This document shows, piece after piece, positions 50,887 through 58,576 of a stretch of 64,000 nucleotides of DNA. This DNA is from Streptomyces natalensis ATCC 27448. GTDB lineage: Bacteria > Actinomycetota > Actinomycetes > Streptomycetales > Streptomycetaceae. The notes under the pieces were generated by a model. That model was not told where the DNA came from. It did not search any database and was given only the letters and a program-made list of their open reading frames with translations. Every line of letters starts with the position of its first letter. The first letter of the stretch is position 1. The position numbers were made by a program, and so were the translations under genes. The DNA lies in the NCBI RefSeq assembly GCF_000935125.1, contig NZ_JRKI01000009.1, forward strand, positions 310,001 through 374,000, read 5' to 3'.

Positions 50887-50923
50887 GAGGGGAGACCGGA
50901 CGGTACACGTCCGGCCTCCCCTC
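50887..50923. terminator. Terminator of the multicopper oxidase gene
   Basis: A 16-bp stem with one A-C mismatch: 50887-50902 with 50908-50923, 5-base loop GTACA, inner arms CCGGACG/CGTCCGG. It lies 15 bases beyond the oxidase stop and 47 upstream of the nadE start. Confidence 0.7.
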
Positions 50924-50937
50924 TCGCAGGCCCTGCC

Positions 50938-52821
50938 CTACTGCTTGCGGTAGCCCAGGATCGTCATCATCCCCGACTCCGAGTGGTAGATGTTGTGGCA
51001 GTGCATCATCCACAGGCCCGGGTTGTCGGCGTCGAACTCGACGCTCAGGGTTTCGCCGGGCACCATGACCGTGGTGTCCTTGCGCGGCCCGCCGTCGGGC
51101 AGCTGGAAGGTGTGCCCGTGCAGATGGACCGGGTGCCACATCTTGGTCCGGTTGCGGAACGTCAGCTGCACCCGCTCACCGGCGGCGACGGGGTAGCGCT
51201 GGTCCGGCGTGTACGGCTTGCCGTTGAACGCCCAGTTCCACTTATCCACCGACCCGGTGAGGCGGAAGTCGAGGGCGCGGTCGATGCTCCGGTCCTCCAG
51301 CCGGACGGACTCCGCGGCCTTCAGGTGGATCGACCTGAGCACCTTGCCGTGGAGTTCTCTGGGGCGGGTGTCGGGACCGGGCGCCTCGCCGCCGCCGGTG
51401 CGCAGGACGGCCATCGCGGCGCCGGTCTTGCCCTCCGCGAGCGCGGTGAGCGGGAACGTGCCGTCCTTGACGGTGACCACGACGTCGTAGCGCTCAGCCA
51501 TGCCGATCAGCAGTGCGTCGGTGGTGGCGTGCTCGACGGGGAAACCATCGGTGTGCGTGATGGTCATCCGGTGGCCGCCCAGCGCGACGCGGTAGCCGGT
51601 TTCGCCGCTCGCGTTGATGATCCGGATCCGGATCCGGTCGCCGGGCCGGGCGTGGAAGGTCTCCGGGTTCTCGGGCGCGCGGCCGTTGATGAGGTAGTAC
51701 GGGTAGTCCACATGGCCGCCCTCACCGCCCAGCAGCGTGCTCGTGGTGCCGCCCACCAGGATGCGCGACGGCCCCATGGGGGCGGGGCCGTCGGGCCGCC
51801 GCGGGGCCTGCCCGGTGCCGGGGTCCTTGTCCGTGTCGCCGGGGCCCTTGCCCGCGTCCCGGGGGCCCTTGCCCGTGTTCCGTGGGGCGTCGTCCTTGTG
51901 CCCGGAGTCCCTGCCGGTATCCGGGTCCGGGTCCATGGCGTCCATGGCCGCGTCCATGTCGCCCCGGTCCATGCCCTCCAGGTCCAGGCCGTTCATGTCC
52001 ATGCCGTTCATCCGGCCGGTGCCCGTGCCGCCGTGGCCCTTGCCGCCGTGATCCTTGCGGGCGTGAGCCTTGCCGGTGCGGCGCATCTGGTCATGGCCCA
52101 TACCGCCCATGCCCTTGCCCAGCTCGGCCAGCACGTCGTCCGGGGTGCTGCCGTCCACCCCGTCCAGCCAGTCGTCGATCATGACGATCCACTCCTTGTC
52201 GTAGCGGAGCGGCTCCCTGGGGTCGTCGATGATGAGCGGTGCGTACAGCCCGCGGTCGATCTGCACGCCGGTGTGCGGATGCAGCCAGTACGTGCCGGGG
52301 TCCGGTGCGGTGAAGTGGTAGGTGAAGGAGGCGCCGGGCTGGATGCCGCGCTGGGTCACGTCGGGCACGCCGTCCATGTCGTTGCGGAGCCGCAGCCCGT
52401 GCCAGTGGACGCTCGTGGACTTCGGGAGGTGGTTGTCGAGGGTCATGTGGATCTGGTCGCCCGCGGTGATCCGGAATTCCTTGCCGGGCATCTCGTTGCT
52501 GTACGCCCAGGTGCCGACGGTACGGTCGCCCAGGTTGAGCATGCCGAAGGTGGCGGTGAGTCTGAACTCCCGTACGGTGCCGCCCGAGTCGCGTTCCCTC
52601 TCGGCCGCGGCGACCTCCGGGCCGTCGGGGCTGACGTAGCCGCTCGGGACGTTGTCGTGGGGCCCGCCGTTCTTGCCGTCGGCCATCCCGTCCCCGCCGC
52701 CGCGGGCACCGGAGCGCCCGCCGGAACAGGCGGTCAGCAGGCCGCCGCCGGCGACGGCGGCGCCGGTGGCGAGCACGTCGCGGCGGGAGCGGGAGGGGGG
52801 CTGGGGGGAGTGCGTAGGCAT
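50938..52821 (-). CDS. Tat-exported multicopper oxidase with a Met/His/Asp/Gly-rich insertion
   Basis: 627 residues from ATG 52821. The Tat signal is SRSRRDVLATG (R13-R14), with a possible lipobox LLTAC (C32). Copper sites are HWHGL (139-143), HPHTG (181-185), HPVHLHGHTF and HCHNIYHSESGMM, giving T1, T2 and T3 centres. Between domains 1 and 2 (about 234-350) is an insertion of about 115 residues rich in Met, His, Asp, Lys and Gly (for example GKGMGGMGHDQMRR, MNGMDMNGLDLEGMDRGDMD). Met-rich inserts in CueO-type oxidases bind Cu(I), so a cuprous oxidase or copper-defence role is plausible beside laccase activity. No copper chaperone or regulator is adjacent. Confidence 0.92.
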   Translation of the reverse strand: MPTHSPQPPSRSRRDVLATGAAVAGGGLLTACSGGRSGARGGGDGMADGKNGGPHDNVPSGYVSPDGPEVAAAERERDSGGTVREFRLTATFGMLNLGDRTVGTWAYSNEMPGKEFRITAGDQIHMTLDNHLPKSTSVHWHGLRLRNDMDGVPDVTQRGIQPGASFTYHFTAPDPGTYWLHPHTGVQIDRGLYAPLIIDDPREPLRYDKEWIVMIDDWLDGVDGSTPDDVLAELGKGMGGMGHDQMRRTGKAHARKDHGGKGHGGTGTGRMNGMDMNGLDLEGMDRGDMDAAMDAMDPDPDTGRDSGHKDDAPRNTGKGPRDAGKGPGDTDKDPGTGQAPRRPDGPAPMGPSRILVGGTTSTLLGGEGGHVDYPYYLINGRAPENPETFHARPGDRIRIRIINASGETGYRVALGGHRMTITHTDGFPVEHATTDALLIGMAERYDVVVTVKDGTFPLTALAEGKTGAAMAVLRTGGGEAPGPDTRPRELHGKVLRSIHLKAAESVRLEDRSIDRALDFRLTGSVDKWNWAFNGKPYTPDQRYPVAAGERVQLTFRNRTKMWHPVHLHGHTFQLPDGGPRKDTTVMVPGETLSVEFDADNPGLWMMHCHNIYHSESGMMTILGYRKQ

Positions 52822-53137
52822 GGAGAAATGCACCTCGTGTCGGTGTCGAAGTGAGCAGGCCGGCCGGGGGGCCGACCGGGACGGTCGGAAGCGTGGGCGC
52901 GAACGCGGGCGACGTCGGAACTCGGACGTCACACCCCCTGCGCCCTGCCCCCGCGGGGTATCGCGCCCGGCGGCCGGTCCGCCGGGTCCGGGCGGGCCGG
53001 TCCGCGCAGGGCGCGCTGCGCCGCTCTCACCGCATTGCCGTAGGCCACTCGCCTATATTTGGCCTTCCCACGCTTAGCGGGGGCCCGGCACTCCGTTGGA
53101 CGGGCCGGGTCCACCCGATCCGATCACCAGGACGGCC
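52822..53137. other. 316-bp divergent intergenic region, multicopper oxidase / DUF998 gene
   Basis: It holds no supported gene. GAGGTG at about 10 bases before the oxidase ATG is its ribosome site. TATATT at 53054-53059 is the only AT-rich -10-like hexamer and could serve the DUF998-hydrolase operon, but no good -35 is found 16-18 bases upstream. The rest is GC-rich without convincing repeats. Confidence 0.5.
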
Positions 53138-53860
53138 GTGACCGACACCCACACCGCCCCCGTCCGCCGCCGGGCGGCCGCCGTGCTGCTCCTCGCGGGG
53201 GCCGTCGCCTACACCACGTGGGTGCTGGAGCTGGCGGTCGCCACCGGTGTCGACCCCGTCCGGGCGTACGTCAGCGAACTCGCGGCCGCCGACCAGCCGC
53301 TGGGCGGGCTCTTCCGCGCCACCGACCTGGCCGCCGGGCTGCTGGTGCTGGCCGGCGCCCTGCTCGCGCTCGCCGCCCCGCGGCGCAGGCCCTGGACGAC
53401 GGCGGGCTGGGCCGCGCTCGCCCTCTTCGGCGCCGCCACCGCGCTCGACTCCCGCCTGCCGCTGAGCTGCGCGCCCACCAGGGATCCGGCCTGCGCCGCC
53501 CGGGAGACCGCGGGCCTGGTCCCGGCCACCCACACCGCCCACGCCGTCAGCAGCTCCCTCGCCCTGACCGGCGCGCTGGCCGCCCTGTTCCTGCTGACGT
53601 TCGCGGCCCGCCGCTACGCCCAGTGGCCGGTGCTGGCCCGCTTCGGCCCGCCGCTCGTCCTGGCCGAACTCGCCGCCACCTGCTGGACGCTGTCGTCGGT
53701 CGCCGCCTTCACGGCGGGCCACGGCACCTGGGCGCTCGGCCTCGGCCAGCGACTCCAGGTCCTGCTCGTCGCCCTCTACCTCGCGCTGCTGGCAGGGTGC
53801 ACGGCCCGCACCACGGGGAACGAACACCCCAGGAAACCGACGCGGGAGGCCCGCCCATGA
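53138..53860 (+). CDS. DUF998-family integral membrane protein
   Basis: 240 residues from GTG 53138 with AGGA 6 bases upstream. Six hydrophobic segments; the first is AAAVLLLAGAVAYTTWVLEL. YVSELAAADQPLGGLFRATDLAAG matches the signature after TM1 of DUF998 proteins, and a Cys pair in LSCAPTRDPACAAR is in an extracellular loop. Function of the family is unknown. It overlaps the alpha/beta hydrolase gene by ATGA and is presumably co-translated with it. A start at 53096 would add Pro-rich residues without a ribosome site. Confidence 0.83.
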   Translation: MTDTHTAPVRRRAAAVLLLAGAVAYTTWVLELAVATGVDPVRAYVSELAAADQPLGGLFRATDLAAGLLVLAGALLALAAPRRRPWTTAGWAALALFGAATALDSRLPLSCAPTRDPACAARETAGLVPATHTAHAVSSSLALTGALAALFLLTFAARRYAQWPVLARFGPPLVLAELAATCWTLSSVAAFTAGHGTWALGLGQRLQVLLVALYLALLAGCTARTTGNEHPRKPTREARP

Positions 53861-54777
53861 ACCCTCGCCCCACCAGCGCTCCCGATCCGATACGCGCCCC
53901 CGGCCGCATCCGCACCGTCGACGGCATCCCGCTGCACGTCCTGGCCGAGGGCACCGGCCCGCTCTGCGTCCTCAGCGGCGGCCTGGGCATGGCCTGGTTC
54001 GACTGGGACGCGGTCGCCGCCCTGCTCGCCCCGTACCGCACCGTCATCCGCTTCGACCGCCCCGGCCTGGGCCTGAGCGCCCCCGCGCCGACGCCGCCCA
54101 CCCTCGCCGCCGAGGCCGGCCGCATCGCCCGTGTCCTGGACGCGCTCGGCCACCGTGGCCCGGCCACCGTCGTCGGCCACTCCCTCGCCGGCTTCCACGC
54201 CGAGGGCTTCGCCCGGCTGCATCCGCGCCGCTGCGCCGGTCTCGTCCTGGTCGACGGCAGCACCGAGGACGACCCGCGCCCGCTGCTGCCCCGCGCGGTC
54301 CGTACGGCCTGCGCGTCCGGTGTCGCCGCCGCGCTGTCCGCCGCCGGGGTGCCGCGCGCCCTCGGCCCCGCCGCCCGCCGGCTGATCGGCCGCGCCCAGA
54401 CCGTCGCCGGCCATCCGCCGCACCCCTGGGAGCGCGCCGGATACCGCACCAGCCGGGTGCTGCGCGCCTGCGTCCTGGAGAACGCCACCTACCCCTACCA
54501 GGCCGCCGAACTGGCCGCCCTGCGCCCCGGCCACCCGCTGCCCGCCGTCCCGGTCGCCGTCCTGGCGGCGTACGACGGCGGCGAGACCGCCCGTGACCTG
54601 CGCTGGCTCGAACGCCAGCGGGCGCTCGCCGAGACGCTGGGCGGCCGTTTCACGGTCGCCGCCCCGGCCGGCCATCTCGTCATGGCCGACGCCCCCGAAG
54701 CCATCGCCCATGCCGTACTGGACCTGCACGACCGCAACGACCGCACCCCGGTGAACCCTTCGCCGACAGACCGCTGA
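53857..54777 (+). CDS. Alpha/beta hydrolase
   Basis: 306 residues. The nucleophile elbow is VVGHSLAGFHAEG, the oxyanion region LSGGLGMAWFDWD, RFDRPGLGLS follows strand 4, and the C-terminal PAGHLVMADAPEAIAHAV carries the catalytic His. It hydrolyses an ester, lactone or similar in the cytoplasm; substrate unknown. Its start overlaps the DUF998 stop (ATGA), with GGGAGG about 7 bases upstream inside that gene. The pairing of a membrane protein and a hydrolase suggests a lipid or envelope-related role, which is inference. Confidence 0.88.
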   Translation: MNPRPTSAPDPIRAPGRIRTVDGIPLHVLAEGTGPLCVLSGGLGMAWFDWDAVAALLAPYRTVIRFDRPGLGLSAPAPTPPTLAAEAGRIARVLDALGHRGPATVVGHSLAGFHAEGFARLHPRRCAGLVLVDGSTEDDPRPLLPRAVRTACASGVAAALSAAGVPRALGPAARRLIGRAQTVAGHPPHPWERAGYRTSRVLRACVLENATYPYQAAELAALRPGHPLPAVPVAVLAAYDGGETARDLRWLERQRALAETLGGRFTVAAPAGHLVMADAPEAIAHAVLDLHDRNDRTPVNPSPTDR

Positions 54778-55094
54778 GCTGCACCACCACGCATCACCGG
54801 CCCCGCAGCATCATGAATTTCCTGGCATGGACCCGCCAACGACGGGTCAACACCCTCCCAGCGGCGATCCAAGTCTGCGCCAAGCGCCTCGATTGCCGCC
54901 CCTGGTCGCGCTGACTCTTCGTACTGCGGGAAGGATCGTGGCGAGGGGCGTATCGGGGGGTTACGGTCCGGCGGTTCTGCTTCAGGCCAAGGGTGCGTAA
55001 TGTGACGGTAACCCCCTCACGTGATACTGGTGTGCCACGCGGTGTCATCCCATCCGCGTGGACAGGCCGATTGACCTGCAAGGATTGGTGAGCC
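54778..55094. other. 317-bp region upstream of glnA2
   Basis: No supported gene. A 34-codon frame (54813-54917, MNFLAWTRQRR) lacks a ribosome site. TAATGT near 54998-55003 is a possible -10 for glnA2, with a weak -35. No convincing GlnR a-site/b-site pair was found, so regulation of glnA2 here is unresolved. Confidence 0.45.
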
Positions 55095-56456
55095 ATGGAC
55101 AAGCAACAAGAATTTGTGCTCCGGACTCTCGAAGAGCGCGACATTCGCTTCGTCCGTCTGTGGTTCACCGACGTACTGGGCTTCTTGAAGTCGGTCGCGG
55201 TCGCCCCGGCGGAGCTGGAGCAGGCCTTCGACGAAGGCATCGGCTTCGACGGTTCGGCCATCGAAGGATTCGCCCGAGTGTACGAATCCGACATGATCGC
55301 CAAGCCGGATCCCGGCACGTTCCAGATCCTGCCCTGGCGCGCCGAGGCCCCCGGCACCGCCCGGATGTTCTGCGACATCCTGATGCCCGACGGCTCGCCC
55401 TCCTACGCCGACCCGCGCTACGTCCTCAAGCGCATCCTGGCCAAGACCTCCGACCTCGGCTTCACCTTCTACACCCACCCCGAGATCGAGTTCTTCCTGC
55501 TCAAGGACAAGCCCGTCGACGGCCAGCGGCCCACCCCGGGCGACTCCTCCGGCTATTTCGACCACACCCCGCAGAACGTCGGGATGGACTTCCGCCGCCA
55601 GGCGATCACGATGCTGGAGTCGATGGGCATCTCGGTGGAGTTCAGCCACCACGAGGGCGCCCCCGGCCAGCAGGAGATCGATCTGCGCTACGCCGACGCG
55701 CTCTCGACCGCCGACAACATCATGACCTTCCGGCTGGTGATGAAGCAGGTGGCGCTGGAGCAGGGCGTCCAGGCGACGTTCATGCCCAAGCCGTTCTCGG
55801 AGTACCCGGGCTCCGGCATGCACACCCACCTCTCCCTCTTCGAGGGCGACCGCAACGCCTTCCACGAGTCCGGCTCGGAATACCAACTCTCCAAGGTGGG
55901 ACGTTCCTTCATCGCCGGTCTGCTCAAGCACGCGGGCGAGATCTCCGCCGTCACCAACCAGTGGGTCAACTCCTACAAGCGCATCTGGGGCGGCGCCAAC
56001 CGCACCGCAGGCGCCGGCGGCGAGGCCCCCTCCTACATCTGCTGGGGCCACAACAACCGCTCCGCGCTGATCCGCGTCCCGATGTACAAGCCCGGCAAGA
56101 TGGGCTCCACCCGGGTCGAGGTCCGCTCCATCGACTCCGGCGCCAACCCGTATCTGACCTACGCCGTCCTGCTCGCGGCCGGCCTCAAGGGCATCGAGGA
56201 GGGCTACGAGCTCCCCGCCGGCGCCGACGACGACGTATGGGCCCTGTCCGACTCCGAGCGCCGCGCCATGGGCATCGAGCCGCTGCCGCAGAACCTCGGC
56301 GAGGCCATCGAGCTGATGGAACGCAGCGAACTGGTCGCCGAAACCCTCGGCGAGCACGTCTTCGACTTCTTCCTGCGCAACAAGAAGCAGGAATGGGAGG
56401 AGTACCGCTCCGAGGTCACCGCCTTCGAGCTGCGCAAGATGCTGCCCGTGCTGTAG
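55095..56456 (+). CDS. glnA2: Glutamine synthetase-like enzyme, GlnA2 type (gamma-glutamylpolyamine synthetase)
   Basis: 453 residues. GSI-beta-like signatures: FDGSAIEGFARVYESDM, EIEFFLL, the ATP-site KPFSEYPGSGMHTHLSLF (metal-binding HxHLS), NRSALIRVP and RVEVRSIDSGANPYL. The adenylylation-loop Tyr motif (NLYDLPPE-type) is absent. The sequence and neighbourhood agree with my memory of S. coelicolor GlnA2 (SCO2241), which ligates glutamate to polyamines such as putrescine and spermidine rather than to ammonia and so starts polyamine catabolism. AAGGA is about 12 bases before ATG 55095. It ends at an intact stop and terminator next to the integrative element. Confidence 0.9.
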   Translation: MDKQQEFVLRTLEERDIRFVRLWFTDVLGFLKSVAVAPAELEQAFDEGIGFDGSAIEGFARVYESDMIAKPDPGTFQILPWRAEAPGTARMFCDILMPDGSPSYADPRYVLKRILAKTSDLGFTFYTHPEIEFFLLKDKPVDGQRPTPGDSSGYFDHTPQNVGMDFRRQAITMLESMGISVEFSHHEGAPGQQEIDLRYADALSTADNIMTFRLVMKQVALEQGVQATFMPKPFSEYPGSGMHTHLSLFEGDRNAFHESGSEYQLSKVGRSFIAGLLKHAGEISAVTNQWVNSYKRIWGGANRTAGAGGEAPSYICWGHNNRSALIRVPMYKPGKMGSTRVEVRSIDSGANPYLTYAVLLAAGLKGIEEGYELPAGADDDVWALSDSERRAMGIEPLPQNLGEAIELMERSELVAETLGEHVFDFFLRNKKQEWEEYRSEVTAFELRKMLPVL

Positions 56457-56486
56457 GTGCAGGTCAGAGCCGCGTGAAGGCTCTAC

Positions 56487-56529
56487 CGCTGATGGGGTCC
56501 GCGGTCAGCGACCGTGGGCCCCATCAGCG
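56487..56529 (+). terminator. Strong glnA2 terminator, abutting the integrative element
   Basis: A continuous 19-bp stem with two G-U pairs: outer arms CGCTGATGGGG (56487-56497) and CCCCATCAGCG (56519-56529), loop CAGCG at 56506-56510, then the T-containing GTTTCGCTAG. The integrase stop codon lies 6 bases further on. An 11-bp tandem duplication CTCTGGGCCGT follows inside the integrase 3' end (about 56539-56560). Confidence 0.75.
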
Positions 56530-56534
56530 TTTCG

Positions 56535-57797
56535 CTAGCTCTGGGCCGTCTCTGGGCCGTGAGGCGCAGAATCCATGCCCTGGTACACGCTATCCACGGC
56601 CCGACGGGTACGTCCCTCACTGCTCGGCAGGAGATGCGTGTACACCCGCAGCGTGAATCCGGGGTCAGTGTGGCCCAGATACGCACTCAGTGCCTTGATG
56701 CTCTCGCCAGCGTCCAGCAGCACGGAAGCGTAGAAGTGCCGCAGCGCGTGCATCCCGTGTTCCCGGGCCGCTTGGTGACGGTCCCCAGCCTTGGGTTTCG
56801 GGATGACGTTCGCAGCAACGAGCGCGGGCTTCCAGAGCCGTGTGTTGAAGTCCGTCCGCCGGATCGGGCCGTCATCGGCACGCGTGAACAGTAGGCGCTT
56901 CGTGACCAGGGGCCCGTCCGGCCGCTGCCACGGCAGCGTGACGCTGACGGGTGGGTGCGCCTCTATGTGCTGCTTGAGGATGTGCGCCACACGGTCAGAA
57001 AGGGGCACGTCCCGCTCCTTGTCGCGCTTCGGCCGCGCGAACACGAGCTTCCCCTCAACGACCTTTACCTGATTGACGACGTGCAGCCAGCCGGTATCGA
57101 AACCGATCTCGCCTTCCGGCAGCCCGAAGATCTCGCCTTGTCGCAGACCGCATCCTGCCCCGAGGTCAACCATCGCCCGGTACTCCTCGGGAAGCGCAGC
57201 ACGCACGGCGAACGTGCGCGTGCCGGTCCAGGGAACAACTCGCTGCCCACCCGGCGCCGGCGCTTTGACACTGCTGGCCTTGCACGGGTTGCGGTGCAGG
57301 TAGTCGTCTTCCACGGCCGCGGTGAACACCGCGGACACGCTGGCAAAGATGACGCGGCGATAGGAGGAGGCGGGCAAGGCTCGCTCCAACTCGCCGAGCC
57401 ATTCGCGGATGTGCTCGGGCTTGAACGAGCCGAGCGGACGCGTGCCCAGGTAGGGGATCGCGTGACGGCGAATCTGGACGGACACCGGTTCCCGTGTCGT
57501 CGGATCCGTGGTCTGAGCGGTGAGCCACTTTTCGGCGTACTGGCGGAAGGTGGTTCGACCAGCCTTCGGGTCGACGTAGCGGCCGCCGTCCATATCGGCC
57601 TTGATCTTCGTCAGCCAGTTCTCGGCGAGACGCTTCTTCCCGTCGGGGAACGACTGACTCTTCTCGGTGCCGTCGGGGCCGACGTAGCGGGCGCGGTAGC
57701 GCATGCCGATGCCGTGTCGGTCGCTCTTGACGCGGACGGTCTTGCCGTCGGCGTCGGTTTCGGTCTTGTACCAGCGGTCTTGGATGTGGCCGGCCAT
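56535..57797 (-). CDS. Tyrosine site-specific integrase
   Basis: 420 residues. An Arm-binding-type N-terminal region (DRHGIGMRYRARYVGPDGTE) and a SAM-like core-binding domain (about 80-165) precede the catalytic domain with R219 (GCGLRQGE), H350-x-x-R353 (HALRH), H376 (YLGHTDP) and nucleophile Y386 (RVYTHLL). It integrates and, with the excisionase, excises the element. GAGG is about 8 bases before ATG 57797. It lies at the element end, transcribed toward the glnA2 junction, the standard position beside attP. Confidence 0.95.
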   Translation of the reverse strand: MAGHIQDRWYKTETDADGKTVRVKSDRHGIGMRYRARYVGPDGTEKSQSFPDGKKRLAENWLTKIKADMDGGRYVDPKAGRTTFRQYAEKWLTAQTTDPTTREPVSVQIRRHAIPYLGTRPLGSFKPEHIREWLGELERALPASSYRRVIFASVSAVFTAAVEDDYLHRNPCKASSVKAPAPGGQRVVPWTGTRTFAVRAALPEEYRAMVDLGAGCGLRQGEIFGLPEGEIGFDTGWLHVVNQVKVVEGKLVFARPKRDKERDVPLSDRVAHILKQHIEAHPPVSVTLPWQRPDGPLVTKRLLFTRADDGPIRRTDFNTRLWKPALVAANVIPKPKAGDRHQAAREHGMHALRHFYASVLLDAGESIKALSAYLGHTDPGFTLRVYTHLLPSSEGRTRRAVDSVYQGMDSAPHGPETAQS

Positions 57798-57880
57798 GTC
57801 AGATGTCCTCTCGGACGACGCTGCGGGGCGGGGCCGTTGGCCCCGCCCCGCAGGTGGGTGGTTGTGTTCGGTTGGTGGCG

Positions 57881-58126
57881 TCAGGCGGCTTGGTCGTCGG
57901 CCATTCGTTGTTCGGTCCAGGCCCGTACGGCGGCGGGGTCGTAGCGCAGGTGCTTGCCGACGCGGAATCCGGGCGGACCGGTGCGCTTCTTGCGCCAGGC
58001 GTAGACGGTCTCGACGCTGTCCAGCTTGAACAGCTCCACCAGGTCTTCGGGCGTGAGGTACCGGTCGGGCAGGCCACCTCGGAGGGTGGCGCTGGGGTCG
58101 GGTTGAGCGGAACGGGTTCGGCTCAT
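57881..58126 (-). CDS. Excisionase/helix-turn-helix DNA-binding protein
   Basis: 81 residues from ATG 58126, with GAGGA about 5 bases upstream. A MerR-like/excisionase winged helix is clear: YLTPEDLVELFKLDSVETVY, AWRKKRTGPPGFRVGKHLRY. This is the Xis module that directs recombination to excision and may bind near the integrase gene. It is 83 bases upstream of int on the same strand, so the pair is co-transcribed. An upstream in-frame start at 58204 would lie in the iteron region and has no ribosome site. Confidence 0.9.
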   Translation of the reverse strand: MSRTRSAQPDPSATLRGGLPDRYLTPEDLVELFKLDSVETVYAWRKKRTGPPGFRVGKHLRYDPAAVRAWTEQRMADDQAA

Positions 58127-58197
58127 GGGGTCCTCGGAAGTTGAGTCACGTTGCTGCTGGTTTCGGGAGCCCGCGCCTGTCCGAGGTGCGGATTTCT

Positions 58198-58401
58198 GCG
58201 TCATTGCGTCATCAGCGTCATGTGGGCTTCTGAACTGCGGTTTTGTGTGACGCAGTAGTTGGGGGGTGCGTCATCGGCGCGTCATGGGCTGCGTCATCGG
58301 GTGACGCAGATGACGCAGGATGACGCAGACACCGCCGTCTGCGTCATGGCTTTCGCCGCAGGTCAAGGGCCGTTCCCCCGCCTGCATGACGCAGATGACG
58401 C
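58198..58401. repeat. Array of 13 TGACGC/GCGTCA iterons, candidate replication origin or control region
   Basis: GCGTCA at 58198, 58206, 58215, 58268, 58279, 58291 and 58341; TGACGC at 58248, 58302, 58311, 58321, 58387 and 58396. Most extend to ATGACGCAG or its complement CTGCGTCAT. Neighbouring copies are often 9-10 bases apart (58302/58311/58321; 58387/58396), one helical turn. The array lies in the gene-free 450 bp between the replication ATPase stop and the excisionase start, as expected for an origin or a cooperative repressor site. Confidence 0.85.
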
Positions 58402-58514
58402 AGCGTCTTCCCTCTTAGGACAAAAGACGGGGTGTCTGTTGTAGTTCGCCGCTCAAAGAGCGAAGAAGGAGCCGCTTCGCGGCGTGACCCTTGGGCGGCG
58501 CGTTGCGCCGAACA

Positions 58515-58552
58515 GCAAGAGGAGCACGCCTGGCCAGGGGTGCTCCTCTTGC
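58515..58552. terminator. Terminator of the replication operon
   Basis: GCAAGAGGAGCAC (58515-58527) pairs with GTGCTCCTCTTGC (58540-58552) around a 12-base loop, 24 bases past the ATPase stop on the minus strand. Confidence 0.75.
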
Positions 58553-58576
58553 TTGTCCCGCGGGCGTGGTCGCGGG

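Noticed and set aside
54813..54917. 34-codon frame upstream of glnA2
   Set aside because: No Shine-Dalgarno, no recognisable product, and it occupies the expected promoter region.
54960..55095. GlnR binding site before glnA2
   Set aside because: GTAAC at about 54971-55010 is not followed by a GAAAC-like b-site at the right spacing; one half-site is not enough.
56457..56534. tRNA gene as the AICE attachment site
   Set aside because: The only foldable structure is the glnA2 terminator hairpin; no T-loop, anticodon arm or acceptor stem can be drawn.
58198..58401. CRISPR array
   Set aside because: The repeats are 6-9 bases, occur in both orientations and have irregular short spacing; no cas genes are present.
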